A DNA stretch of 34,052 bases, taken from assembly GCA_963644855.1 (NCBI GenBank), contig CAVIQL010000026.1, forward strand, positions 1 to 34,052. The letters are read 5' to 3'. Source of the DNA: UBA6398 sp963644855. Its GTDB lineage: Bacteria > Bacteroidota > Bacteroidia > Bacteroidales > Bacteroidaceae. Shown here in pieces: positions 1 through 7,902 of the stretch. Position 1 is the first letter of the stretch. Every line of letters starts with the position of its first letter. A program made the translations under genes and the position numbers. The notes under the pieces were generated by a model. That model was not told where the DNA came from. It ran no database searches and saw nothing but the letters and a program-made list of their open reading frames with translations.

Positions 1-61
1 AGTTGAATAGAGCATCAGATTCCGGTTCTGAGTGTCGCGGGTTTGAGTCCCGCCGAGGTCA
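1..61 (+). tRNA. tRNA-Arg (anticodon CCG), 5' end cut off by the window
   Basis: The anticodon stem TCAGA (15-19) pairs with TCTGA (27-31) around a 7-nt loop in which CCG lies at 22-24, reading the arginine codon CGG. The T stem GCGGG/CCGC(C) and the TTTGAGT T-loop follow, then the 3' acceptor strand ending with discriminator A at 61. No CCA is encoded. The 5' acceptor strand and part of the D arm lie before the window. Confidence 0.9.
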
Positions 62-182
62 CTAAAATATTATGGTCAAAGGAGTTTTTGTTGGCGTATG
101 GTTTGCGGTGGGGAAGGAGTTCAGGCGGTTGTTTCCTCAAAGTAGAAATCCGTTGTAGTGTTATTTTAATCGTATTGTAAAC

Positions 183-557
183 ATGAAGAGAATCATTGGC
201 ATTGTTGTTTTTATAGTATTCGTTGGTGGCGTTGCGCATGCCCAGGTTGGGAGTGTGGTGAGCGACAGTGTGAACCCTATGAGCGGTCTTGCTCCGATGC
301 GCTTGCAGATTGATTCGCTCGACAACCAGCTTGTTGAAATTCTTGCCCGGCGTATGCAGGTTTGCCTTGCGGTTGGTGAATATAAAAAGCAACATGGCAT
401 TGCCGTGGTTCAGAACAATCGCTACAAGGAACTTGTTGAAAGGCTTTGCAAGCAAGGAAAGGATGCCGGGCTTAGCGAAAAATTCGTCAGAAAACTGATG
501 AAATTGATTCATGACGAGTCGGTGCGCGGGCAGCAGAGTTTAATGGAAAAACGATAA
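183..557 (+). CDS. Exported chorismate mutase-like protein (AroQ/CM type II fold)
   Basis: This 124-residue protein starts with a signal peptide (residues 1-20, hydrophobic core, AHA before Q21). A single all-helical chorismate mutase domain covers about residues 36-118. Aligned by eye to the E. coli P-protein mutase domain, the substrate-binding residues are kept: R40 (R11), R57 (R28), K68 (K39), R80 (R51), S113 (S84) and Q117 (Q88). The position of E. coli E52 is Y81 and that of D48 is Q77, so activity is likely but not certain. Chorismate mutase converts chorismate to prephenate in the cytoplasm for Phe/Tyr synthesis; an exported copy would act in the periplasm, where the substrate source is unclear. 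The gene stands alone between the tRNA and a convergent gene. No TAnnTTTG box is obvious upstream. The family call is solid; the physiological role is open. Confidence 0.8.
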   Translation: MKRIIGIVVFIVFVGGVAHAQVGSVVSDSVNPMSGLAPMRLQIDSLDNQLVEILARRMQVCLAVGEYKKQHGIAVVQNNRYKELVERLCKQGKDAGLSEKFVRKLMKLIHDESVRGQQSLMEKR

Positions 558-587
558 GGCTTGGTTTAAAAACGAGGTCCGACCTAA

Positions 588-671
588 TTTAAATTCCAAG
601 GCTTGGAATTTAAATTAGATGCCTTGGAATTTTTGCGATGTCGCATGCCGTTTTTTGAGCATGGCATTTGG
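588..671. repeat. 21-bp phased intergenic array (locus 1)
   Basis: Four consecutive 21-bp units start at 588, 609, 630 and 651, each opening with TTTAAA or a T run. The first two carry TTCCAAGG and GATGCCTTGG words, and the last two carry GCGATGTCGCATGCCG and GAGCATGGCATT. Bases 573-634 recur inverted at 13658-13719 with only a few differences. The array lies between the convergent genes ending at 557 and 777. See the findings for the family. Confidence 0.75.
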
Positions 672-694
672 CTTTAATCTTTCCCTTTTTGCCT

Positions 695-736
695 TAAAAC
701 AAAACGGCGGAAGAACTTTTGTGTTCCTCCGCCGTT
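695..736 (-). terminator. Rho-independent terminator of the DUF1080 gene
   Basis: On the minus strand, AACGGCGGAGGAAC and GTTCTTCCGCCGTT form a stem with a short A-rich loop, followed by TTTTGTTTT. It lies about 40 bp after the DUF1080 stop codon. Confidence 0.8.
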
Positions 737-776
737 GGCTTATATCCGTTAGGTTTTTGGCTATAATCCTTGTGGA

Positions 777-1850
777 TTAAAGTTCTTTTACGTATATGTC
801 GCGGAAATAGGTGAGACTTCCGTGTGCTTGCAATTCCAATTGTTCTATGGGGAATATCTTTTGGTTGCGATCCCAATAGTTTTCGAGCGTAACGTTGTCT
901 ACAACTTTTACTCCGTTGAGATAAACCGTAACTTTCTCACCACGCATTATTATATGAAAACTGTTCCATTCGCCAAGCTTGTTGTCGGCAACCTGCGATG
1001 GGATACTTTCGTTTTTCGTATTGTTGTAGAGTCCACCAGAACCCACTTGAGCGCCTACGTCAACGCGTGTGGTGTCCCAGATTTGCACCTGCGGAGTGCC
1101 GCGAAGGTAAATGCCTGCATCGGGTTCGGCACCTGAGGGGTCGAGTTTCCAATCTACGTACATCTCAAAATCGCCATATTTTTTCTGCGTGCAAAGGTTG
1201 TCGTATCCATGTCCCACGTAGATTATCATTCCGTCCTTTACATTCCAGTCGCGGCGCATCAGTTCGTCGGCTTTAACCTGTTTGCGTGCTTCTTCGGCAG
1301 GTCCCATTTTTGCGCGGGTTATAGGATTTTCCACCAAGCCCTTCCAGCCGTCGAGATTTTTGCCGTTGAAGATTTTTGTTATGCCGTCGCCTTTAATTCC
1401 TGCCAGATATTGGTTCACCTGTTTGCTCTTGCCGAGAATCAAACCCGCTTTTGTGATAGCCGATTTGGTGCCTGTGCCGGCGTAGTCGGGATTTGCCAAC
1501 GCTATTTTGAGCACGGCTTTTGCAGCTTCAGCCTTCACTTCTGCATTGTCAAGCCATTCGGCTGCGAAAACAAGCCCTTGAAACGCTCCGGTAGTTGCTA
1601 CTTTTTTTAGGATAAGCTTGCGCTGCTTTGCAGTTTGCGCCTTGTCCATCGCATTGCGAAGCATTATCACTCTGTTTTCCGGTGTGTATTGTGCACCGTT
1701 TGCTGTTTTGATAAATTGATTGAGCGCTGCGTCGGTGTTAAGCAGCGAGTAGTCTTGCGCAACCTGCACAAACGGAACTACTGTCGCATTTTGCGCAGAA
1801 GCAAACAGCCCTGCCGCTGCAACTGCCGCAATTAAGATAGTTTTCTTCAT
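777..1850 (-). CDS. Secreted DUF1080 (3-keto-disaccharide hydrolase family) protein
   Basis: The 357-residue protein has a signal peptide (about residues 1-19, ending FASAQ). An alanine- and lysine-rich helical region of about 130 residues follows. The C-terminal half, from about residue 158 (the IFNGKNLDGWKG motif) to the end, is a DUF1080 domain, with a concanavalin-like/LamG-type beta-sandwich ending in LTYFRDIYVKEL. Family members act on 3-keto-glycosides or bind glycans in the periplasm; which one applies here cannot be read from the sequence. The gene lies 99 bp downstream of an SGNH hydrolase on the same strand, with no convincing promoter box between them, so the two are probably co-transcribed and may work on the same carbohydrate. 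A clear terminator follows. Confidence 0.85.
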   Translation of the reverse strand: MKKTILIAAVAAAGLFASAQNATVVPFVQVAQDYSLLNTDAALNQFIKTANGAQYTPENRVIMLRNAMDKAQTAKQRKLILKKVATTGAFQGLVFAAEWLDNAEVKAEAAKAVLKIALANPDYAGTGTKSAITKAGLILGKSKQVNQYLAGIKGDGITKIFNGKNLDGWKGLVENPITRAKMGPAEEARKQVKADELMRRDWNVKDGMIIYVGHGYDNLCTQKKYGDFEMYVDWKLDPSGAEPDAGIYLRGTPQVQIWDTTRVDVGAQVGSGGLYNNTKNESIPSQVADNKLGEWNSFHIIMRGEKVTVYLNGVKVVDNVTLENYWDRNQKIFPIEQLELQAHGSLTYFRDIYVKEL

Positions 1851-1949
1851 ACCTAATGTTTTTTATGTTGTATGGTTTTTAAAAATGTTCTGTATCAGTC
1901 TTGTGCCTGCCGTGTGTGGAAATTACGCACAGCCTTGTAGCGGGCATTA

Positions 1950-2633
1950 CTACAGGAGTTTTTTGAGTATAGTCTGGATATATTTTTCCATCACCTCATA
2001 TCCTGCCGGCGTGGGGTGTATCCCGTCGTCGCAATACTTCTTGCTAAATCCGTCGTCGGCCTCGTCAACAAGCAGAGGATAGTAGTCGGCGTAAACAATA
2101 TGGTGCTTGTCTGCATAAGCTTTGATGCGTTTATTGAGCGAAACCACCTTGTTTGAAACATCTGTGATGTCTTTGTTCCAAGGTATGCGGTTTGCCGGCA
2201 ACAAACTTGCCAAGATTACTTTTATCTTGTTTGCCTTCAAGAGTTCAACCAATGAGATAAGATTTCCCATGGTTATGTCCTCGTTGTAAGCGTTTGTGTT
2301 TTCGGCAATGTCGTTTATCGCTCCGCCAATAACCACGTATTTTGGTTTTAGGTTGATTACATCTTCGCGAAAGCGCACAATATATTTATATGTAGTCTGC
2401 CCAGAAATTCCGCGGCCGATATATCCGTTTTCTTTGAAGAACTCCGGGCGCATTCGTGCCCAGTTGTCGGTTATGGAATTCCCGAAGAAAACCACACGGC
2501 GTTGCTCCTGCGGAAGTTGTTTTACGATTTTGTTGTCGTCAGCATAGCGCGAAAAATTTGCCCAATCGCCTTTTTGTGCCCACGCTCCTATCGCCATGAA
2601 GCATAGGCATATCATCAAAATCTTTTTAGTCAT
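1950..2633 (-). CDS. Secreted SGNH/GDSL-family hydrolase
   Basis: A serine esterase of the SGNH fold. Block I reads FFGNSITDNW with the nucleophile Ser, block III reads GGAIND with the oxyanion Asn, and the catalytic Asp/His pair is in DDGIHPTPAGY near the C-terminus. I place the start at the ATG at 2633 because a signal peptide (MTKKILMICLCFMAIGAWAQ) begins there. The open frame continues upstream to 2696, but a TAACTTTG promoter box (2664-2671) lies inside that extension. The protein is then 227 residues, usual for single-domain SGNH enzymes such as acylhydrolases or carbohydrate acetylesterases. Substrate is unknown. It is the first gene of a probable two-gene unit with the DUF1080 gene and is divergent from dusB. 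Confidence 0.85.
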   Translation of the reverse strand: MTKKILMICLCFMAIGAWAQKGDWANFSRYADDNKIVKQLPQEQRRVVFFGNSITDNWARMRPEFFKENGYIGRGISGQTTYKYIVRFREDVINLKPKYVVIGGAINDIAENTNAYNEDITMGNLISLVELLKANKIKVILASLLPANRIPWNKDITDVSNKVVSLNKRIKAYADKHHIVYADYYPLLVDEADDGFSKKYCDDGIHPTPAGYEVMEKYIQTILKKLL

Positions 2634-2663
2634 TGTTGTTACGGCGTTAGTTTTTGTTATTCG

Positions 2664-2671
2664 CAAAGTTA
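2664..2671 (-). promoter_or_regulatory. Bacteroidota -7 box for the SGNH gene
   Basis: The minus strand reads TAACTTTG, matching TAnnTTTG, 30 bp before the ATG at 2633. No clean TTTG -33 box is seen at 19-20 bp, although a T-rich stretch lies slightly closer. Confidence 0.55.
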
Positions 2672-2737
2672 AGCGTTTTTTAGGAACAAAAAACATCGCA
2701 AATAAGTAATTTTATATGTGGCATAAGAATAAAGTTG

Positions 2738-2745
2738 TATTTTTG
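2738..2745 (+). promoter_or_regulatory. -7 box for dusB, immediately before the start codon
   Basis: TATTTTTG matches TAnnTTTG and ends 5 nt before the dusB ATG. A transcript started at the normal distance would have almost no 5' leader. No good -33 TTTG is visible. Confidence 0.5.
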
Positions 2746-2750
2746 CTTAA

Positions 2751-3788
2751 ATGAAGATAGGAACAATTGATTTGGGCACCTTGCCTGTAATGCTTGCGCC
2801 TATGGAAGACGTAACCGACGCTCCTTTTCGTGCTTTATGCCGCAGAATGGGGGCTGCAATGGTTTATTCTGAATTTGTGTCGAGTGATGCGCTCATAAGA
2901 ATGGTCAACAAAAGTTTGGCAAAGCTTGAAGTGCAAGCCGAAGAGCGCCCCGTTGCGATACAGATATACGGAAAAATTCCAGAAGCAATGGCCGACGCGG
3001 CAAGAATAGTTGTGGAGCAGGCTCACCCCGATATTCTTGACATGAACTTCGGCTGTCCCGTGAAGAAAGTTGCTGGAAAAGGTGCGGGAGCTGGTTTGTT
3101 GCGAAATGTTCCCCTTATGCTCGAAATTTCTCGGGCTGTTGTTAACGCGGTAAGCATTCCCGTTACAGCCAAGACGCGTCTTGGCTGGGATTGCGACAGC
3201 ATAATAGTAGAACAACTTGCCGAGCAATTGCAAGATTGCGGCATTCAAGCGCTCACCATTCACGGCCGCACGCGTTCGCAAGTGTATAACGGCGAAGCAA
3301 ACTGGGATCCTATACGAAGGATAAAGGCTAACCCGCGCATCAAAATTCCTATAATCGGGAACGGCGACGTAACTTCGGGCGAGATTGCCAAATGTCGTTT
3401 CGAGGAAACGGGAGTTGACGGAATAATGGTGGGACGTGCCACGTTTGGCAAGCCTTGGATTTTTGCGGAAATCAATAAGGTGTTGGGAAAAGACTGCTCC
3501 AAATCGCTGCAAAGTGTGGTAGATTCGCCCCACGAACCGTTGAGTCTTGATTGGAAACTCGATGTGCTCAAAGACGAAGTGCTCAAAAGTGCGGAGCGAA
3601 ACGGAACTGTGGGCGGGCTGATACATATGCGCCGCCACATAGCGGCTTCGCCGTTGTTCAAAGGCATTCCCGATTTTCGTGCAACGCGTATAGCCATGTT
3701 GCGATGCGAAAACATTGACGAGATGCTTGAAATTATGGAAAGTACACGCCCTTTGCTTGAATTGGGCAACGAAAATATTAACTTATAA
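2751..3788 (+). CDS. dusB: tRNA-dihydrouridine synthase (DusB type)
   Basis: Dus enzymes are FMN- and NADPH-dependent and reduce uridine to dihydrouridine in the D-loop of tRNA. The 345-residue protein has the TIM-barrel start VMLAPMEDVTDAPFR (residues 13-27), the catalytic Cys102 in DMNFGCPVKKV, Lys141 in TAKTRLGW, His171 in TIHGRTRSQVYNG and the phosphate-binding GNGDV at 203-207, followed by a helical C-terminal tRNA-binding domain. Length and motif order fit DusB. I use the ATG at 2751, since MKIGTIDLG precedes the first barrel strand. The SIMPL gene follows 15 bp later and is probably co-transcribed. Confidence 0.92.
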   Translation: MKIGTIDLGTLPVMLAPMEDVTDAPFRALCRRMGAAMVYSEFVSSDALIRMVNKSLAKLEVQAEERPVAIQIYGKIPEAMADAARIVVEQAHPDILDMNFGCPVKKVAGKGAGAGLLRNVPLMLEISRAVVNAVSIPVTAKTRLGWDCDSIIVEQLAEQLQDCGIQALTIHGRTRSQVYNGEANWDPIRRIKANPRIKIPIIGNGDVTSGEIAKCRFEETGVDGIMVGRATFGKPWIFAEINKVLGKDCSKSLQSVVDSPHEPLSLDWKLDVLKDEVLKSAERNGTVGGLIHMRRHIAASPLFKGIPDFRATRIAMLRCENIDEMLEIMESTRPLLELGNENINL

Positions 3789-3803
3789 ACATATACACAA
3801 GTC

Positions 3804-4505
3804 ATGAAAAATTTTAGAATTGAAGCAGCAATCCTTGCCGTGGGACTTGCAGTGCTTGGCGTTTTCGTCTACAGCGGTATCAACAGTATTGCCTCACGCG
3901 ACCGTGTGGTTAGTGTGCGTGGACTTGCAGAAAAAGAAGTAAAAGCCGACCGTGTGATTTGGCCTATTGTCTACAAAACCGTAGGCAACGATCTTGGCAC
4001 CGTGTATCGCGACCTTTCAAACGCAAACCGTAAAATCACAGCCTTTCTTACTTCAAACGGTGTCAAACCTTCTGACATCACATCGGGCGCACCGCAGGTA
4101 ACAGACCTGTGGACGAACGAATATACTGATAACACAAAACGTCAGAGATACACCGCCAGCACGGTAACAACCGTTTCGTCGTCGGAAGTAGACAAGGTTA
4201 GAAAATTGATATCGCGCACTGGCGAACTTTTGTCGGAAGGCATAGCTATTGCGCCCAACGATTATGATTCGAGAATTCAGTATGATTTCACGAGTCTCAA
4301 CAAAATCAAGCCGCAGATGATAGAACAAGCTACGAAAAACGCACGCGAGGCTGCTGCAAAGTTTGCAATCGACAGCGACAGCAAGCTTGGTAAAATCAAA
4401 TCGGCACAACAGGGACTCTTCTCCATTACTGACCGCGACTCAAACACTCCTTATTTAAAAGAGGTGAGGGTTGTAACCACCGTTGACTATTATCTCAACA
4501 ATTGA
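3804..4505 (+). CDS. SIMPL-domain (DUF541) membrane-anchored protein
   Basis: The 233-residue protein has one N-terminal hydrophobic helix (about residues 8-27), a signal anchor or uncleaved signal. A SIMPL domain fills the rest: it begins VVSVRGLAEKEVKADRVIW, has the central region VRKLISRTGELLSEGIAI, and ends VRVVTTVDYYLNN. The domain is found in periplasmic or outer-surface proteins such as Brucella BP26 and E. coli YggE, linked to oxidative-stress tolerance and ring-shaped oligomers; no enzymatic role is established. It lies 15 bp after dusB and is followed by a strong terminator. Confidence 0.85.
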   Translation: MKNFRIEAAILAVGLAVLGVFVYSGINSIASRDRVVSVRGLAEKEVKADRVIWPIVYKTVGNDLGTVYRDLSNANRKITAFLTSNGVKPSDITSGAPQVTDLWTNEYTDNTKRQRYTASTVTTVSSSEVDKVRKLISRTGELLSEGIAIAPNDYDSRIQYDFTSLNKIKPQMIEQATKNAREAAAKFAIDSDSKLGKIKSAQQGLFSITDRDSNTPYLKEVRVVTTVDYYLNN

Positions 4506-4529
4506 TACGCAATTAATCGTAAACATATA

Positions 4530-4580
4530 GCGCACCCTCGCGGCACAAAGGCATATGCCACCGCAAGGGTGCGCTTTTTT
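4530..4580 (+). terminator. Rho-independent terminator after the dusB-SIMPL unit
   Basis: GCGCACCCTCGCGG (4530-4543) pairs with CCGCAAGGGTGCGC (4561-4574), allowing one mismatch, and is followed by six T. Confidence 0.9.
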
Positions 4581-4721
4581 ATGCCACATTCGCACTTCGC
4601 GACAAGTCTTTCGGCGCGGCTTCTTTGCAAGATGCCATCTCGCATTTTTGCCCACAAACAAGGAGCCGCAACCATCGGTTGGGGTTCTCGCAATATCAGT
4701 GTTTTGCCATGATACAAGCAC

Positions 4722-4764
4722 AAAAAATCCGCCCGCAAGCAGAATGTTCTGCAAAACGGGCGGA
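4722..4764 (-). terminator. Rho-independent terminator of rpsO
   Basis: On the minus strand CCGCCCG and CGGGCGG (within 4757-4764 and 4728-4735) form a stem, extended by GCAGAA/TTCTGC near the loop, followed by a T6 tract (4722-4727). Confidence 0.85.
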
Positions 4765-4803
4765 AATGTTCTTTTCCATTCGCCACCTTGTGGCGCGGAC
4801 GTC

Positions 4804-5073
4804 TTACTTACGCAAGCCGAGTGCCTTTACAATTGCACGATAGCGCTCGATGTCGCAACGCTTAAGGTAGTTGAGCAATGCACGACGCTTACCTACGAGA
4901 CGTACCAAAGACCTTTCTGTTGTATGATCTTTACGGTTGGCCTTCATGTGCTCCGTCAAATGGGAAATACGGTATGAGAATAATGCCACCTGAGCTTCTG
5001 GTGAGCCGGTGTCAGTATTAGACTTTCCGTATTGTCCAAAGATCTCTTTCTTTTTAGCTGGATCTAAATACAT
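4804..5073 (-). CDS. rpsO: 30S ribosomal protein S15
   Basis: The 89-residue protein matches the normal S15 length and conserved core. GSPEAQVALFSYRISHLTEHMKANRKDH covers helices 1 and 2, followed by RSLVRLVGKRRALLNYLKR and the ending IVKALGLRK. S15 binds the central domain of 16S rRNA and helps form bridge B4 with the large subunit. The gene is monocistronic, with its own consensus promoter (5131-5161) and terminator, and diverges from typA. The leader is about 50 nt; S15 often autoregulates through its leader in other bacteria, but I see no structure here that I can assign to this. Confidence 0.97.
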   Translation of the reverse strand: MYLDPAKKKEIFGQYGKSNTDTGSPEAQVALFSYRISHLTEHMKANRKDHTTERSLVRLVGKRRALLNYLKRCDIERYRAIVKALGLRK

Positions 5074-5130
5074 AGAACTTGTTTGTTAAGTTTGAAATAA
5101 AATTTTTTTGTCTGCCTCGGCAAACGGCTG

Positions 5131-5161
5131 CAAAGTTAGATATTAATATTGAAATGGCAAA
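5131..5161 (-). promoter_or_regulatory. rpsO promoter (-33 TTTG, 19-bp spacer, -7 TAACTTTG)
   Basis: On the minus strand TTTG (5161-5158) is followed after exactly 19 bp by TAACTTTG (5138-5131). This is a full match to the Bacteroidota housekeeping promoter pattern. Confidence 0.75.
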
Positions 5162-5243
5162 CCAAACTGCGCATTTTTAGCGACTTTGGCGGTAAAGGTT
5201 ATAGGATTTGTATGAGAGAATATAACAATAGATTAAAAAATAG

Positions 5244-5251
5244 TAACTTTG
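5244..5251 (+). promoter_or_regulatory. -7 box for typA
   Basis: TAACTTTG lies 25 bp before the typA ATG. The -33 region is AT-rich but does not show TTTG at 19-20 bp. Confidence 0.55.
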
Positions 5252-5276
5252 CATCGATTTTTAAGGAGATATTTTA

Positions 5277-7070
5277 ATGCAAGACATTCGTAACATTGCA
5301 ATCATTGCGCATGTTGACCATGGCAAAACCACTTTGGTAGACAAAATGCTCATGGCAGGAAATCTGTTTCGCGCAAACCAGGACACTGGTACCCAAATTC
5401 TTGACAGCAACGACTTGGAGCGTGAACGCGGAATAACCATTCTTTCGAAAAACGTATCGATACGCTACAAAGACGTCAAGATAAATATCATCGACACTCC
5501 GGGGCACAGCGATTTTGGAGGCGAAGTAGAGAGAGTATTAAACATGGCCGATGGCTGCATACTGCTTGTAGATGCATTCGAAGGTCCTATGCCACAAACC
5601 AGATTTGTTCTCGAAAAAGCTTTGAAGCTCGGACTTAAACCTATTGTGGTTGTAAACAAAGTGGATAAGCCCAACTGTCGCCCCGAGGAGGTTTACGAAA
5701 TGTCTTTCGACTTGATGTGTGCCCTCAATGCTACAGAAGATCAATTGGATTTCCCGGTAGTTTACGGCTCTGCCAAACAAGGGTGGATGGGTGCCGATTA
5801 TAATAAACCCACCAACGATATTACGTATCTTCTTGATACGATATTAAAAACAATCCCTGCCCCCGAACGCCTCGAAGGTACGCCCCAAATGTTGATAACA
5901 TCGCTCGACTATTCAAAATATACCGGTCGTATAGCAGTGGGACGAGTTCATCGCGGCACAATACACGAGGGAATGGATGTAACAATAGCTCATCGCGACG
6001 GCACATTCGAGAAAACCCGCATCAAAGAGCTTCACACATTCGAAGGAATGGGTCATGCCAAAACTTCTGAGGTTTCGAGCGGAGATATATGCGCCATAAT
6101 TGGTTTGGAAAACTTTGAAATTGGCGACACAATCTGTGATTTCGAAAATCCCGAGCCACTTCCCCCAATCGCTATCGACGAACCTACGATGTCGATGCTT
6201 TTTACGATCAACGATTCGCCGTTTTTTGGAAAGGAAGGCAAGTTCTGTACTTCCCGCCACATACAAGAAAGATTGGACAAAGAACTTGAAAAAAACCTTG
6301 CGTTGAGAGTAACCCAACTGTCTGCCGACAAATGGTTGGTTTCGGGGCGTGGAGTGTTGCACTTGTCTGTACTCATCGAAACAATGCGCCGCGAAGGTTA
6401 CGAATTGCAGGTAGGTCAGCCCCAGGTAATCTATAAAAATATCGACGGAGTGAAGTGTGAACCAATCGAAGAGCTCACAATAAACGTACCAGAAGAGTAT
6501 TCGAGCAAAATGATCGACATGGTAACCCGTCGAAAAGGCGAAATGACGGCTATGGATACGCAGGGAGATAGAGTGAACATTGAGTTTGACATTCCTTCGC
6601 GTGGTATCATCGGATTGCGCACCAATGTGCTCACCGGTAGTCAGGGCGAAGCAATCATGGCACACCGTTTCAAGGAATACCAACCCTATAAGGGCGAAAT
6701 TACAAGGCGCATCAACGGCTCGATGGTGGCTATGGAAACGGGCACATCGTTTGCTTATGCGATAGACCACCTTCAAGATCGCGGCAAGTTCTTTATCAAT
6801 CCGGGCGACGAGGTTTATGCCGGCGAGGTTGTGGGAGAGCATGTACACGAAAACGACCTTGTGGTGAATGTTACCAAAGCCAAGCAGCTTACCAACATGC
6901 GTGCGAGCGGCGCCGACGACAAAGCGCGCATTGTTCCCCCGGTAGTTTTCTCGCTTGAGGAAGCTTTGGAATACATCAAGGAAGATGAATATTTGGAGGT
7001 TACTCCTAAGAGCATGCGTATGCGCAAAGCGGTGCTCGACCATTTGGCACGTAAGCGCGCAAACAAGTAA
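5277..7070 (+). CDS. typA: Translational GTPase TypA/BipA
   Basis: This 597-residue ribosome-associated GTPase helps 50S assembly and stress or low-temperature growth. The GTPase domain has G1 AHVDHGKTT (11-19), G2 in RERGITI, G3 DTPGHSDFGGEV and G4 NKVDKP. It is followed by the EF-G-like domains II, III and V and the TypA-specific C-terminal domain (from about residue 480, including GQEAIMAHRF-like SQGEAIMAHRF and the tail TPKSMRMRKAVLDH). Full length for the family. The ATG is 25 bp after a TAACTTTG box. It is monocistronic, with a terminator hairpin at 7097-7140. Confidence 0.96.
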   Translation: MQDIRNIAIIAHVDHGKTTLVDKMLMAGNLFRANQDTGTQILDSNDLERERGITILSKNVSIRYKDVKINIIDTPGHSDFGGEVERVLNMADGCILLVDAFEGPMPQTRFVLEKALKLGLKPIVVVNKVDKPNCRPEEVYEMSFDLMCALNATEDQLDFPVVYGSAKQGWMGADYNKPTNDITYLLDTILKTIPAPERLEGTPQMLITSLDYSKYTGRIAVGRVHRGTIHEGMDVTIAHRDGTFEKTRIKELHTFEGMGHAKTSEVSSGDICAIIGLENFEIGDTICDFENPEPLPPIAIDEPTMSMLFTINDSPFFGKEGKFCTSRHIQERLDKELEKNLALRVTQLSADKWLVSGRGVLHLSVLIETMRREGYELQVGQPQVIYKNIDGVKCEPIEELTINVPEEYSSKMIDMVTRRKGEMTAMDTQGDRVNIEFDIPSRGIIGLRTNVLTGSQGEAIMAHRFKEYQPYKGEITRRINGSMVAMETGTSFAYAIDHLQDRGKFFINPGDEVYAGEVVGEHVHENDLVVNVTKAKQLTNMRASGADDKARIVPPVVFSLEEALEYIKEDEYLEVTPKSMRMRKAVLDHLARKRANK

Positions 7071-7096
7071 TCGGTAATACGCATACTGATATAACG

Positions 7097-7140
7097 AATG
7101 CGGAGCAGGGTTCAAGAGAACCTTGCGCCGCATTTTGTTT
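7097..7140 (+). terminator. Terminator hairpin after typA
   Basis: AATGCGG and GCAGGGTTC pair with GAACCTTGC and CCGCATT around an AAGA loop, with a small bulge, followed by TTTGTTTTG. Confidence 0.75.
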
Positions 7141-7263
7141 TGGGCTGTGGCGATGCCGTTTTTTCGAGAAAGAATGCCGTTTTTCTAATGTCCGATATTT
7201 TTTGAAAAATGTCGGATATTATTTAAATAATGTCAGACATTATTTTCGCAATAAGCCATAATG
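7138..7263. repeat. 21-bp phased intergenic array (locus 2)
   Basis: Units begin at 7138, 7159, 7180, 7201, 7222 and 7243, each opening with a T run, TTTGAA or TTTAAA. Two end in ATGCCG. The next three carry GTCCGATATT, GTCGGATATT and GTCAGACATT. The array lies between the convergent genes typA and hup. Boundaries are approximate, since the outermost units are weak. Confidence 0.75.
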
Positions 7264-7313
7264 TAATTATGGGTAAGTGAAACGTTGTTTTCTTGCGGTT
7301 AGTATGCCAATAT

Positions 7314-7346
7314 AAAAGGCACGGAACAAATGCTCCGTGCCTTTTT
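7314..7346. terminator. hup terminator, possibly bidirectional
   Basis: AAAAGGCACGGA (7314-7325) pairs with TCCGTGCCTTTT (7334-7345). There is a T tract on the plus strand and an A tract on its other side, so it could terminate both hup (minus) and read-through from typA (plus). Confidence 0.8.
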
Positions 7347-7366
7347 GTTTTTGTGAAAGCGGGTTC

Positions 7367-7639
7367 TTATTTCACAGCGTCGTTGAGAGCTGCACCAGCT
7401 TTGAACTTAACCACGTTCTTGGCAGCAATCTGGATTTTCTCTTTTGTTGCAGGGTTAACGCCTTCGCGAGCTGCGCGTACGGAAACCTCGAATGTGCCGA
7501 AACCAACAAGAGCAACCTTGTCGTTAGCCTTCAATGCGTTTGCAATGGCGTCGAGTGTTGCATCGAGAGCCTTTTTTGCGTCAACTTTGCTGAGAGCTGC
7601 GCTCTCGGCGATAGCATTTACCAAATCTGTTTTGTTCAT
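7367..7639 (-). CDS. hup: HU-family DNA-binding protein
   Basis: The 90-residue protein is a full-length HU/IHF-type nucleoid protein. It has the N-terminal helices MNKTDLVNAIAESA, the KVALVGFGTFEV beta region, and the DNA-contacting arm around RAAREGVNPATKEKI with the conserved N-P at the tip, ending VVKFKAGAALNDAVK. It bends and compacts DNA as a dimer. The gene is monocistronic, with a good promoter (7690-7722) and a strong terminator, and diverges from the rhomboid gene. Confidence 0.95.
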   Translation of the reverse strand: MNKTDLVNAIAESAALSKVDAKKALDATLDAIANALKANDKVALVGFGTFEVSVRAAREGVNPATKEKIQIAAKNVVKFKAGAALNDAVK

Positions 7640-7689
7640 GTCCTTATGTTTTGTGAGTTATTAGTTACATTTCAAGCGTTTTACATTGG

Positions 7690-7722
7690 CAAATATAAAA
7701 ATTGTTTATTGAAAATACAAAA
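7690..7722 (-). promoter_or_regulatory. hup promoter (-33 TTTTG, 20-bp spacer, -7 TATATTTG)
   Basis: The minus strand reads TTTTG (7722-7718), then 20 bp, then TATATTTG (7697-7690). The ATG is 50 bp downstream of the -7 box. Confidence 0.7.
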
Positions 7723-7866
7723 CAAAACAACTTTTTTTGCCCGAAACCGAAAAAAAAGTGCTAAAAAGCCCAAAAAATACCTATACAAAGCGGTTTTGTA
7801 GCCCGTTGTGTGTTGATTATTAAACAGCGAGTACCTAATACAATATATAATGTGCAGATATTTTCA

Positions 7867-7874
7867 TAACTTTG
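7867..7874 (+). promoter_or_regulatory. -7 box for the rhomboid/EEP pair
   Basis: TAACTTTG lies 28 bp before the rhomboid ATG. The -33 region lacks TTTG at the expected spacing. Confidence 0.5.
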
Positions 7875-7902
7875 CCGAAAGTTTTCGCAAATCGAAAATA
7901 TA

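Noticed and set aside
2835..3638. 267-residue minus-strand open frame
   Set aside because: It is antisense to dusB, which is intact and clearly coding; no family features in the antisense product.
4455..4977. Several open frames of 70-140 residues between the SIMPL gene and rpsO
   Set aside because: They cross two clear terminators and the rpsO gene, and the translations look non-coding (Cys/Arg-rich, no motif).
5913..7133. 406-residue minus-strand open frame
   Set aside because: It lies opposite typA, whose frame gives a full-length conserved protein; the antisense translation has no recognisable domain.
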